Notes under the pieces: model-generated
What the model saw: the letters and a program-made list of their open reading frames with translations, nothing else
The model's database searches: none
Told to the model about the DNA's origin: nothing
Translations under genes and position numbers: made by a program
Part shown: positions 37,461-41,883 of the stretch, piece after piece
Numbering within the stretch: the first letter of the stretch is position 1
How the letters are laid out: each line of letters opens with the position of its first letter
Origin: a virus
Strand: one strand, 5' to 3'
DNA length: 46,698 bases
Virus record (IMG/VR): IMGVR_UViG_3300042945_000819
Location: 1-46,698 of that record

Positions 37461-37489
37461 TTGACAATTTTAAACTAATAATTTAAAAT
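37461..37489 (+). promoter_or_regulatory. sigma70-type promoter (TTGACA-17-TAAAAT)
   Basis: TTGACA at 37461-37466, 17 nt, TAAAAT at 37484-37489. It starts 4 nt after the previous stop, only 7 nt ahead of a late box, so the gene at 37531 may be expressed both early and late. Confidence 0.6.
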
Positions 37490-37495
37490 TACATA

Positions 37496-37503
37496 TATAA
37501 ATA
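37496..37503 (+). promoter_or_regulatory. T4-type late promoter (TATAAATA)
   Basis: Exact late box, 28 nt before the ATG at 37531. Confidence 0.7.
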
Positions 37504-37530
37504 ATAATTATTTTATTTTTTATAGAAATT

Positions 37531-37728
37531 ATGTCTGATACTGTAAATCAAATTGCCTCTGCTTTTGAAACTTGGAAACAAGAAGATGAAAAGTTTGAGA
37601 ATGGAAATGGTTCTGCTGGAACTAGAGCAAGAAAAGCACTTCAAGAAATTGCAAAACTTGCCAAAGTTCGTAGAGCAGAAATCTCAGAAACAAAAAATTC
37701 AAGAAAAGAAGAAAAAGCAGACTCTTGA
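37531..37728 (+). CDS. Histone H1/Hc1-like DNA-binding protein (65 aa)
   Basis: 65 aa, MSDTVNQIASAFETWKQEDEKFENGNGSAGTRARKALQEIAKLAKVRRAEI... The AGTRARKALQEI..L.K..R motif is that of the bacterial Hc1-type histone family (GNKAAGTRARKAS..I). It is helical with a Lys/Glu tail. It probably binds phage or host DNA and may act in the nucleoid or in the capsid. It has early-type and late-type promoters together. Confidence 0.7.
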   Translation: MSDTVNQIASAFETWKQEDEKFENGNGSAGTRARKALQEIAKLAKVRRAEISETKNSRKEEKADS

Positions 37729-37731
37729 TTT

Positions 37732-37739
37732 TATAAATA
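37732..37739 (+). promoter_or_regulatory. T4-type late promoter (TATAAATA)
   Basis: Exact late box, 22 nt before ATG 37761, just after the histone-like gene stop. Confidence 0.7.
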
Positions 37740-37760
37740 AACACATACGATATTAAAACA

Positions 37761-37862
37761 ATGACTTACCTTCATACACAATCTAAGAGTGATTATCGTC
37801 CCATTACCTGCTGGTTTATGGGCGAATCCCTCTTGGTTGCGAATATGGTAAGTCAAAGTTAA
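37761..37862 (+). CDS. Tiny late gene (33 aa)
   Basis: A 33-aa ORF, MTYLHTQSKSDYRPITCWFMGESLLVANMVSQS, closely following a perfect late box and closely preceding a strong terminator, so it is a one-gene late transcription unit. It could be amphipathic in its second half. Not recognised; but the DYRPITCWFMG centre does not look like random sequence. Confidence 0.5.
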   Translation: MTYLHTQSKSDYRPITCWFMGESLLVANMVSQS

Positions 37863-37887
37863 AAGAACAAACCATAAAAGCAATCAA

Positions 37888-37921
37888 GAGGGAGAATCCA
37901 AAAGGTTCTCCCTCTTTTTTT
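37888..37921 (+). terminator. Strong intrinsic terminator
   Basis: GAGGGAGAA-T-CC pairs with GGTTCTCCCTC (11 bp with a bulged T, loop AAAA), followed by seven T residues. Confidence 0.9.
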
Positions 37922-38110
37922 ATGCCTTGTGCCACTTGTTCAACTGGTCGTATCATTTTCCGCTGGGGTCCAAACCCTGGTATATTACTTGAGTCGGTGG
38001 GGGAACGAGACCCCAAGTGCCTGGGACCACTTCTGGAACTGGCACAAACCACTTGCCCCGCAACGGGTTCCGTGGTATTCTTAAGGGGTGGTTGAGAGAC
38101 CACCAGCACC
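37922..38110 (+). other. Non-coding spacer with decayed promoter-cassette pieces
   Basis: No credible ORF. It contains TGGTATATTACTTGAGTC (37978-37995) and CCGTGGTATTC (38070-38080), which look like worn copies of the TGGTATGATTAC cassette, a GCCACTTGTTCAACTGG piece like the start of the other cassettes, and a GGTGGT-TGAGAG-ACCACC hairpin near 38085-38102. Confidence 0.5.
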
Positions 38111-38137
38111 TTGACAACTGAATAATTACCACATTAT
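38111..38137 (+). promoter_or_regulatory. Possible promoter for the main tRNA block
   Basis: TTGACA at 38111-38116 is exact, but the -10 is weak (CATTAT at 38132-38137, 15-nt spacing). The first tRNA starts at 38139, which would make the leader very short or the tRNA the 5' end. Confidence 0.4.
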
Positions 38138-38138
38138 T

Positions 38139-38210
38139 GGGACATTAACTCAGCGGTAGAGTATCCGGCTTTTAACCGGTTAGTCCTCGGTTCGAATCCG
38201 AGATGTCCCA
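38139..38210 (+). tRNA. tRNA-Lys (UUU)
   Basis: Acceptor GGGACAT/ATGTCCC, D arm ACTC/GAGT, anticodon loop CTTTTAA (one T-T mismatch at 27-43), T arm CTCGG/CCGAG, A73. Confidence 0.9.
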
Positions 38211-38214
38211 TCGT

Positions 38215-38305
38215 GGGAGAGTGGCTACTGCTGGCAATATGTGTGGCTGCGGTCTGTAAAACCGTTACATAAGAACCATCGGGGGTTCAATTCCCTCCTC
38301 TCTCA
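38215..38305 (+). tRNA. tRNA-Tyr (GUA)
   Basis: Acceptor GGGAGAG/CTCTCTC, anticodon stem GCGGT/ACCGT with loop CTGTAAA, long class II variable arm, T arm GGGGG/CCCTC, A73. The D region is unusually long. Confidence 0.8.
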
Positions 38306-38309
38306 CCTT

Positions 38310-38382
38310 GGCCTCTTAACTCAGCGGTTAGAGTGTCTGCCTGTCTAGCAGAAAGTCAGGGGTTCGAATCCCCTAGGGGTCG
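38310..38382 (+). tRNA. tRNA-Asp (GUC)
   Basis: Acceptor GGCCTCT/AGGGGTC with G-T pairs, anticodon stem TCTGC/GCAGA, loop CTGTCTA, T arm AGGGG/CCCCT, G73. Confidence 0.9.
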
Positions 38383-38439
38383 TTGGAGATTTATCTCCAT
38401 ATTCCAGGTAATCTAACATTATTTTAGATTACTCTGCGT
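38383..38439 (+). other. tRNA spacer with two hairpins
   Basis: TGGAGA/TCTCCA (38385) and GTAATCTAA/TTAGATTAC (about 38408-38431) form clean stems between tRNA-Asp and tRNA-Glu. No promoter or ORF. Probably processing-related. Confidence 0.5.
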
Positions 38440-38511
38440 GGTCCCATCATCTAAGGGTTAGGATACCAGATTTTCAATCTGGGCATACGGGTTCGAATCC
38501 CGTTGGGACTA
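38440..38511 (+). tRNA. tRNA-Glu (UUC)
   Basis: Acceptor GGTCCCA/TGGGACT, anticodon stem CCAGA/TCTGG, loop TTTTCAA, T arm ACGGG/CCCGT, A73. Confidence 0.9.
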
Positions 38512-38515
38512 CCTT

Positions 38516-38589
38516 GGGAACATAGCTCCAACTGGTAGAGCACAGGGCTGAAGACCTTGGTGTTGTCGGTTCGAATCCGACTGTTCCCA
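38516..38589 (+). tRNA. tRNA-Phe (GAA)
   Basis: Acceptor GGGAACA/TGTTCCC, anticodon stem CAGGG/CCTTG, loop CTGAAGA, T arm GTCGG/CCGAC, A73. Confidence 0.9.
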
Positions 38590-38710
38590 CTTGACCTTTA
38601 TGGTCACGGAGATTCACTTCCTCCGTTATGAAACTTTGGTTGGTTAGTGATAGGTTTTTCAGTCCGAAAACTGAAACTGGTAGGTTGTTGATATCGACTC
38701 CTACCTTGAT

Positions 38711-38782
38711 GGAATCGTAGCTCAGTGGTAGAGCACTCGGCTGATAACCGAGCGGTCACAAGTTCAAATCTTGTCGGTTCCA
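38711..38782 (+). tRNA. tRNA-Ile (GAU)
   Basis: Acceptor GGAATCG/CGGTTCC, anticodon stem CTCGG/CCGAG, loop CTGATAA, T arm ACAAG/CTTGT, A73. The 121-nt spacer before it (38590-38710) has only small hairpins such as GGTAGG/CCTACC. Confidence 0.9.
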
Positions 38783-38783
38783 T

Positions 38784-38832
38784 TGTTGTCTTGAAGCAAC
38801 TTAAATCGCACTTAGGATGCTTCAAGACAACA
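38784..38832 (+). other. Perfect 15-bp inverted repeat between tRNAs
   Basis: TGTTGTCTTGAAGCA (38784-38798) and its exact complement (38818-38832) flank a 19-nt loop between tRNA-Ile and tRNA-Ser. No T-run, so not a terminator; possibly a processing or RNase III site. Confidence 0.75.
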
Positions 38833-38836
38833 TTAA

Positions 38837-38925
38837 GGAAGTGTGGCAGAGTGGCTTATCGCAGAATCCTGCTAAGATTCCGTGTCAAGTAATTGGCACC
38901 GTTGGTTCAAATCCAACCACTTCCG
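38837..38925 (+). tRNA. tRNA-Ser (GCU)
   Basis: Acceptor GGAAGTG/CACTTCC, anticodon stem GAATC/GATTC, loop CTGCTAA, long variable arm, T arm GTTGG/CCAAC, G73. Confidence 0.9.
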
Positions 38926-38927
38926 TT

Positions 38928-39012
38928 GGAGAGTTGTCCGAGTGGTTTATGGTGAGATCTTGGAAAGGTCTTGTGTGTAACAGCACCAGAGGTTCGAATC
39001 CTCTACTCTCCG
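38928..39012 (+). tRNA. tRNA-Ser (GGA)
   Basis: Acceptor GGAGAGT/ACTCTCC, anticodon stem AGATC/GGTCT, loop TTGGAAA, class II variable arm, T arm AGAGG/CCTCT, G73. Two bases after the preceding tRNA. Confidence 0.9.
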
Positions 39013-39014
39013 TT

Positions 39015-39086
39015 GGCAGTGTAGTTCAGTGGTAGAACAAGAGATTCATACCCTCTATGTCGGTAGTTCAATTCTACCCACTGCCT
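39015..39086 (+). tRNA. tRNA with CAU anticodon (Met or Ile2)
   Basis: Acceptor GGCAGTG/CACTGCC, anticodon stem AGAGA/CCTCT (A-C at its base), loop TTCATAC, T arm GGTAG/CTACC, U73. With three CAU tRNAs in the array, one may be a lysidine-type tRNA-Ile. Confidence 0.8.
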
Positions 39087-39087
39087 T

Positions 39088-39159
39088 GTGTCGTTAGCCT
39101 AGTGGTTAAGGCAGTAGTTTGTGGAACTACCTAGATGGGTTCAATTCTCATACGACACA
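39088..39159 (+). tRNA. tRNA-His (GUG)
   Basis: Acceptor GTGTCGT/ACGACAC, anticodon stem GTAGT/ACTAC, loop TTGTGGA, T arm ATGGG/CTCAT. Position -1 is T and 73 is A, not the usual G-1:C73 of His tRNAs. Confidence 0.85.
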
Positions 39160-39193
39160 TTGAATTCTAATAAATAATGTTATTAGGGTTCAA
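39160..39193 (+). promoter_or_regulatory. 14-bp hairpin overlapping a late box, upstream of HNH endonuclease
   Basis: 39160-39173 pairs with 39180-39193 (14 bp including two G-T pairs), loop ATAATG. AATAAATA (39169-39176), a 7/8 late box, spans the left arm and loop. The ATG at 39202 lies 8 nt after the right arm, so tRNA read-through RNA would sequester the ribosome site while late transcripts would lack the left arm. Confidence 0.6.
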
Positions 39194-39201
39194 TTTTTAA
39201 A

Positions 39202-39741
39202 ATGAAACATCATCATCATATTATACCAAAACATATGGGAGGTTCTGATTCTACAGAAAACTTAATCGAATTGAGTATTACTCAACACGCAATGTTTCAT
39301 TATTGTAATTGGAGATTGTGGGGTAAAGTAGAAGATGAATTGGCTTGGAGGGGGTTGGTAAAATATTTACCAAAAAAAGAAATTATTTCCAAACTTATTG
39401 CGGAAAGTAATAGAAATAGACCCCACTCCCAATTATCTAAAGATGTTAGTAGTAAACTTCTTAAGGAAAGGTGGAATGACCCAGAATTCAAAATAAAACA
39501 AATAGAATTATTGAGAAAAATGTCTCCTAATGCAAGATTGTTGGCTTGCACTCCTGATGCTATTGAAAAGAAAAAAAAGACATTACAGAGAATAGGACAT
39601 CAACAAGGAGAAAAAAATTCTATGTATGGTAAAATGTGGATTACTGATGGAACAAAAGAAGGTTCTTATCGAATAGATAAAAATCAAGATATTCCAGAAG
39701 GGTTTAGAAAAGGTAGAGTATTATCAAATCCCGCCCGATAA
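39202..39741 (+). CDS. HNH-type homing endonuclease (179 aa)
   Basis: 179 aa. HHHHIIPKHMGGSDSTENLIELSITQHAMFH is the HNH core (HHIIPKHMGGS...NLIEL...QHAMFH), followed by a NUMOD3-like ending MYGKMWITDG. The rest is basic and helical. It lies inside the tRNA array; its stop TAA uses bases 7-9 of the following tRNA-Thr (overlap of 9 nt). It probably spread by homing into the tRNA locus. Confidence 0.85.
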   Translation: MKHHHHIIPKHMGGSDSTENLIELSITQHAMFHYCNWRLWGKVEDELAWRGLVKYLPKKEIISKLIAESNRNRPHSQLSKDVSSKLLKERWNDPEFKIKQIELLRKMSPNARLLACTPDAIEKKKKTLQRIGHQQGEKNSMYGKMWITDGTKEGSYRIDKNQDIPEGFRKGRVLSNPAR

Positions 39742-39803
39742 GCATTGTGGTGATGCAGCAGTTTAGTAAACTGCAGAGAACAGTTCAATTCTGTTATTGG
39801 GCT
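39733..39803 (+). tRNA. tRNA-Thr (AGU)
   Basis: Acceptor GCCCGAT/ATTGGGC, D arm GCAT/ATGC, anticodon stem GCAGT/ACTGC with loop TTAGTAA, T arm AACAG/CTGTT with TTCAATT, U73 as in the second Thr tRNA. Anticodon A34 is rare in bacteria outside Arg(ACG). Confidence 0.8.
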
Positions 39804-39806
39804 CTT

Positions 39807-39831
39807 AACTATCTGGAAATTCCAGATAGTT
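39807..39831 (+). other. Perfect 11-bp hairpin between tRNAs
   Basis: AACTATCTGGA and TCCAGATAGTT around an AAT loop, between tRNA-Thr and tRNA-Cys, without a T-run. Confidence 0.7.
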
Positions 39832-39836
39832 CAAAT

Positions 39837-39910
39837 GTTCAGGTGGCAGAGTGGTCAAATGCGGAAGTCTGCAAAACTTCTTATCGTGGGTTCAAATCCC
39901 ACCCTGAACT
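39837..39910 (+). tRNA. tRNA-Cys (GCA)
   Basis: Acceptor GTTCAGG/CCTGAAC, anticodon stem GAAGT/ACTTC, loop CTGCAAA, T arm GTGGG/CCCAC, U73 as expected for Cys. Confidence 0.9.
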
Positions 39911-39915
39911 CCTAA

Positions 39916-39987
39916 TCCAGAATCGACTAACTGGCAGGTCAGCACCCTTTGAAGGTGTACGTCTAGGTTCGAATCCTAGTTCTGGAA
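39916..39987 (+). tRNA. tRNA-Gln (UUG)
   Basis: Acceptor TCCAGAA/TTCTGGA, anticodon stem GCACC/GGTGT, loop CTTTGAA, T arm CTAGG/CCTAG, A73. Gln-type U1-A72 start. Confidence 0.9.
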
Positions 39988-39991
39988 CTAT

Positions 39992-40065
39992 GCCCGATTG
40001 ATGGAATTGGTATACATACTTGCCTTAGAAGCAAGGTTTTACAGGTTCGAGTCCTGTATCGGGCA
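39992..40065 (+). tRNA. tRNA-Leu-like (UAG) with short variable loop
   Basis: Acceptor GCCCGAT/ATCGGGC, anticodon stem CTTGC/GCAAG with loop CTTAGAA, T arm ACAGG/CCTGT, A73. The D arm looks Leu-like but only 5 nt (GTTTT) separate anticodon and T stems, so the long Leu arm is missing. Confidence 0.8.
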
Positions 40066-40069
40066 CCTA

Positions 40070-40141
40070 GCAGGATTGGTGTAATTGGTAGCACGAGAGT
40101 CTCCAAAACTTTTAGTAGAAGTTCAAATCTTCTATCCTGTG
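40070..40141 (+). tRNA. tRNA-Trp (CCA)
   Basis: Acceptor GCAGGAT/ATCCTGT (G1-U72), anticodon stem AGAGT/ACTTT, loop CTCCAAA, T arm AGAAG/CTTCT, G73. Confidence 0.9.
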
Positions 40142-40145
40142 CCTT

Positions 40146-40219
40146 GTCCTCTTAACTCAGTGGAATAGAGTGCTTGGCTACGAACCAAGAAGTCGCAAGT
40201 TCGAATCTTGCAGAGGACG
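40146..40219 (+). tRNA. tRNA-Arg (ACG)
   Basis: Acceptor GTCCTCT/AGAGGAC, anticodon stem CTTGG/CCAAG, loop CTACGAA, T arm GCAAG/CTTGC, G73. A34 is normally edited to inosine. Confidence 0.9.
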
Positions 40220-40248
40220 TTGACTTTCCTTAGAAAGTCATATATACT
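40220..40248 (+). promoter_or_regulatory. sigma70-type promoter (TTGACT-17-TATACT)
   Basis: TTGACT (40220-40225), 17 nt, TATACT (40243-40248). A GACTTTC-CTTA-GAAAGTC hairpin overlaps the -35 region. It drives the small gene at 40335 and perhaps the tRNAs after it. Confidence 0.6.
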
Positions 40249-40334
40249 ATTGATAGAGGTTAAGTCCCTGTTATATCCTTATGAGATATATCACACTTAA
40301 TCCATCAAACACACAAACACACAGGAGTAAAAGA

Positions 40335-40538
40335 ATGTCACCTTACGAACTACGATTTGAGATTTTTAAGCAAGCATATGCATTTGCTAACGATAAGTTT
40401 AGCATTGAATATGATACTGCCCGTTGTTGGAATGAAAATTCTATGAATACGGTTAAGATGGATTATCCAGATTTTCCTACATATGAGTATATTGAGCAAC
40501 TTGCAGAGAAAATCAACACTTTTGTAAGTTCTAAATGA
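40335..40538 (+). CDS. Small phage protein in the tRNA array (67 aa)
   Basis: The ATG at 40335 has AGGAG 9 nt upstream; the in-frame ATG at 40281 lies before the RBS. 67 aa: MSPYELRFEIFKQAYAFANDKFSIEYDTARCWNE... and EYIEQLAEKINTFVSSK, a helix-rich fold similar in style to short T4-like phage proteins. Function unknown. Followed by a hairpin AGGGTG-ATAA-CACCCT at 40545-40560. Confidence 0.65.
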   Translation: MSPYELRFEIFKQAYAFANDKFSIEYDTARCWNENSMNTVKMDYPDFPTYEYIEQLAEKINTFVSSK

Positions 40539-40544
40539 TAAAAT

Positions 40545-40562
40545 AGGGTGATAACACCCTTT
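40545..40562 (+). terminator. Short stem-loop after the small gene
   Basis: AGGGTG-ATAA-CACCCT followed by TT only; a weak terminator or an RNA-processing hairpin ahead of tRNA-Ser. Confidence 0.4.
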
Positions 40563-40577
40563 AAAGATAGATTATAA

Positions 40578-40664
40578 GGAAGGTCAATCCGATTGGTGAC
40601 GGAACCGCTCTTGAAAAGCGTTGAGGTGTTAAAGCCCTTGGGAGTTCGACTCTCCCACCTTCCG
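40578..40664 (+). tRNA. tRNA-Ser (UGA)
   Basis: Acceptor GGAAGGT/ACCTTCC, anticodon stem CCGCT/AGCGT (C-T at 27-43), loop CTTGAAA, long variable arm, T arm GGGAG/CTCCC, G73. Confidence 0.9.
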
Positions 40665-40685
40665 TTGCTTCTTATGAAGCATAAT

Positions 40686-40757
40686 GCCCTTGTAGCACAA
40701 TGGTAGTGCATCTCACTTGTAATGAGAAGGTTGCAAGTTCAAATCTTGTCGGGGGCT
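40686..40757 (+). tRNA. tRNA-Thr (UGU)
   Basis: Acceptor GCCCTTG/CGGGGGC, anticodon stem TCTCA/TGAGA, loop CTTGTAA, T arm GCAAG/CTTGT, U73. Confidence 0.9.
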
Positions 40758-40758
40758 T

Positions 40759-40778
40759 GACAGAATTTCGATTCTGTC
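40759..40778 (+). other. UUCG-capped hairpin between tRNAs
   Basis: GACAGAAT-TTCG-ATTCTGTC, perfect 8-bp stem with a UUCG loop; very stable, no T-run. Confidence 0.7.
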
Positions 40779-40793
40779 TTACAATCAAATAAT

Positions 40794-40865
40794 GCGAAAT
40801 TAATTCAGCGGTAGAATGTCTGCCTTCCAAGCAGAACGTCAGGAGTTCGAATCTCCTATTTCGCT
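40794..40865 (+). tRNA. tRNA-Gly (UCC)
   Basis: Acceptor GCGAAAT/ATTTCGC, anticodon stem TCTGC/GCAGA, loop CTTCCAA, T arm AGGAG/CTCCT, U73. Confidence 0.9.
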
Positions 40866-40868
40866 CCA

Positions 40869-40940
40869 GGGTGATTAACTCAGTGGTAGAGTTTCTCGTT
40901 TACACCGAGACAGTCGGGGGTTCGAATCCCTCATCACCCA
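40869..40940 (+). tRNA. tRNA-Val (UAC)
   Basis: Acceptor GGGTGAT/ATCACCC, anticodon stem TCTCG/CGAGA, loop TTTACAC, T arm GGGGG/CCCTC, A73. Confidence 0.9.
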
Positions 40941-40943
40941 CCA

Positions 40944-41017
40944 CGGGATGTAGCTCAACTTGGTAGAGTGCTTGATTTGGGTTCAAGATGTTGCAGGTTC
41001 AAATCCTGTCATCCCGA
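40944..41017 (+). tRNA. tRNA-Pro (UGG)
   Basis: Acceptor CGGGATG/CATCCCG (C1-G72, typical Pro), anticodon stem CTTGA/TCAAG, loop TTTGGGT, T arm GCAGG/CCTGT, A73. Confidence 0.9.
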
Positions 41018-41056
41018 CTTGGAGAACTAAATATCTCCAAATACTACAAATTCATT

Positions 41057-41212
41057 ATGTCCTTAATTTCACAAAGAGATAGAGAAGTTGTAATTGAAGC
41101 ACTGGACTTTTATCTTTTCAATAAAAAATTTGATTTTACTGAAGAAAAAAGAATGGAGTTAAATTCACTTCTGAATTGGATTAAAATCGAATACAATAAG
41201 AATGAAAATTAA
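41057..41212 (+). CDS. Small helical protein in the tRNA array (51 aa)
   Basis: The ATG at 41057 avoids overlap with tRNA-Pro. 51 aa: MSLISQRDREVVIEALDFYLFNKKFDFTEEKRMELNSLLNWIKIEYNKNEN, two helices. Overlaps the next ORF by 11 nt. Function unknown. Confidence 0.55.
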   Translation: MSLISQRDREVVIEALDFYLFNKKFDFTEEKRMELNSLLNWIKIEYNKNEN

Positions 41213-41363
41213 TCTTTGGTACTGTAAAGAAATGAAGCAATGGAGATGGACTTTATGTGAAGATTCTCGTCCAATTGTTAAACAAGAATCAGGACAAAGA
41301 GAAGATTTACGAGATGCTATGAATGACGTAGCAAATACTGTTGAGTATTTAATGAATACTTGA
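41202..41363 (+). CDS. Small Trp-rich phage protein (53 aa)
   Basis: 53 aa: MKINLWYCKEMKQWRWTLCEDSRPIVKQESGQREDLRDAMNDVANTVEYLMNT. The strand NLWYCKEMKQWRWTL followed by a helix is a compact alpha/beta unit typical of conserved short cyanophage proteins. It overlaps the previous gene and ends 9 nt before tRNA-Asn. Confidence 0.6.
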   Translation: MKINLWYCKEMKQWRWTLCEDSRPIVKQESGQREDLRDAMNDVANTVEYLMNT

Positions 41364-41372
41364 CATTCTTAT

Positions 41373-41444
41373 TCCCCTGTAGCTCAGCGGTAGAGTCGTC
41401 GGCTGTTAACCGATTTGTCGCAAGTTCGAATCTTGCCGGGGGAG
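41373..41444 (+). tRNA. tRNA-Asn (GUU)
   Basis: Acceptor TCCCCTG/CGGGGGA, anticodon stem GTCGG/CCGAT, loop CTGTTAA, T arm GCAAG/CTTGC, G73. Confidence 0.9.
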
Positions 41445-41467
41445 TTGGATATAAATTATCCAAATAT

Positions 41468-41542
41468 CGTGGGGAAGTGTAACGGTTGCACAGAAATCTC
41501 ATAAGCTTCAGGTTGGTGGTTCGATTCCACCCCCCGCCACCA
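41468..41542 (+). tRNA. tRNA with CAU anticodon and mismatched 1-72 (initiator-like)
   Basis: Acceptor CGTGGGG/CCCCGCC leaves C1 opposite C72, the unpaired end typical of initiator tRNA. Loop CTCATAA, T arm GGTGG/CCACC, A73 and an encoded CCA. It lacks the three GC pairs of an initiator anticodon stem (GAAAT/GCTTC), so it may instead be Met or Ile2. Confidence 0.75.
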
Positions 41543-41546
41543 AAAT

Positions 41547-41619
41547 GGGGGATTAGCTCAATTGGTAGAGCAGAGTCTTTGCAAGGCTAAGGTTAGGAGT
41601 TCGAGTCTCCTATCTTCCA
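41547..41619 (+). tRNA. tRNA-Ala (UGC)
   Basis: Acceptor GGGGGAT/ATCTTCC, anticodon stem GAGTC/GGCTA (G-A at 27-43), loop TTTGCAA, T arm AGGAG/CTCCT, A73. Last tRNA of the array. Confidence 0.88.
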
Positions 41620-41648
41620 CTTTACAAAAATCAGATTCTTTGATACTA

Positions 41649-41654
41649 TATAAT
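41649..41654 (+). promoter_or_regulatory. -10 element of the tmRNA gene (TATAAT)
   Basis: TATAAT in an AT-rich stretch 30 nt after tRNA-Ala. TTTACA at 41621-41626 is 22 nt upstream, too far for a good -35. Transcription would start near 41661. Confidence 0.5.
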
Positions 41655-41660
41655 AAGTTC

Positions 41661-41714
41661 AAGAGGATGTGACCTCTATATTCCAGGACATCGGGGCAGT
41701 ACCGATTATCTCCA
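41661..41714 (+). ncRNA. ssrA: Permuted tmRNA, acceptor piece
   Basis: It starts with a hairpin AGAGG/CCTCT, then TTCCAG (3' strand of P2, pairing with CTGGGG of the coding piece), then a T-arm ATCGG-GGCAGTA-CCGAT, then the acceptor strand TATCTCC and discriminator A (41714). TATCTCC pairs over 7 bp (one G-T) with GGGGATA that opens the coding piece downstream. The T loop is unusual (GGCAGTA, not TTCAANN). Only 6 nt (TTTCTT) separate it from the coding piece. The order acceptor-before-coding is that of two-piece tmRNA of picocyanobacteria. The CCA must be added after processing. Confidence 0.85.
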
Positions 41715-41720
41715 TTTCTT

Positions 41721-41880
41721 GGGGATAAATTAGAATCGACTGGGGTTTATGTTGTATCTGTTGACGGGACAAAAAACAAACGCAAACAAAATTGTTGCAT
41801 TCACTCGTCAGACTGCTTTAGTCTGACCTAAAATGAGTGAAGGGGGTTTGTAAGTTTCCTTCTGATCCAAAACTTGTACT
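41721..41880 (+). ncRNA. ssrA: Permuted tmRNA, coding piece with tag ORF
   Basis: GGGGATAAATTAGAATCGACTGGGG is the conserved 5' tRNA-like start of tmRNA. The tag reading frame begins at GCA 41782 and ends at TGA 41824-41826: ANKIVAFTRQTALV. Picocyanobacterial tags, as I recall them, read ANKIVSFSRQTAPVAA, so 11 of 14 residues match, but the end PVAA is replaced by LV. The stop lies in hairpin TCAGACT/AGTCTGA, enclosed by TTCACTC/GAGTGAA (P5). A further 8-bp stem follows (41850-41857 with 41870-41877). Confidence 0.88.
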
Positions 41881-41883
41881 GGA

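Noticed and set aside
37816-38109. Minus-strand ORF of 97 aa
   Set aside because: It covers a strong terminator and non-coding cassette debris.
38604-40001. ORFs across tRNAs (38604-38825 minus, 38817-39035 plus, 39747-40001 plus)
   Set aside because: They overlap clear tRNA genes and consist of tRNA sequence read as protein.
40281-40335. N-terminal extension MRYITLNPSNTQ of the small gene at 40335
   Set aside because: The AGGAG RBS lies inside this stretch, so translation begins at 40335.
41360-41365. TTGACA before tRNA-Asn as a promoter
   Set aside because: No acceptable -10 at 16-18 nt; the tRNA begins 8 nt later.
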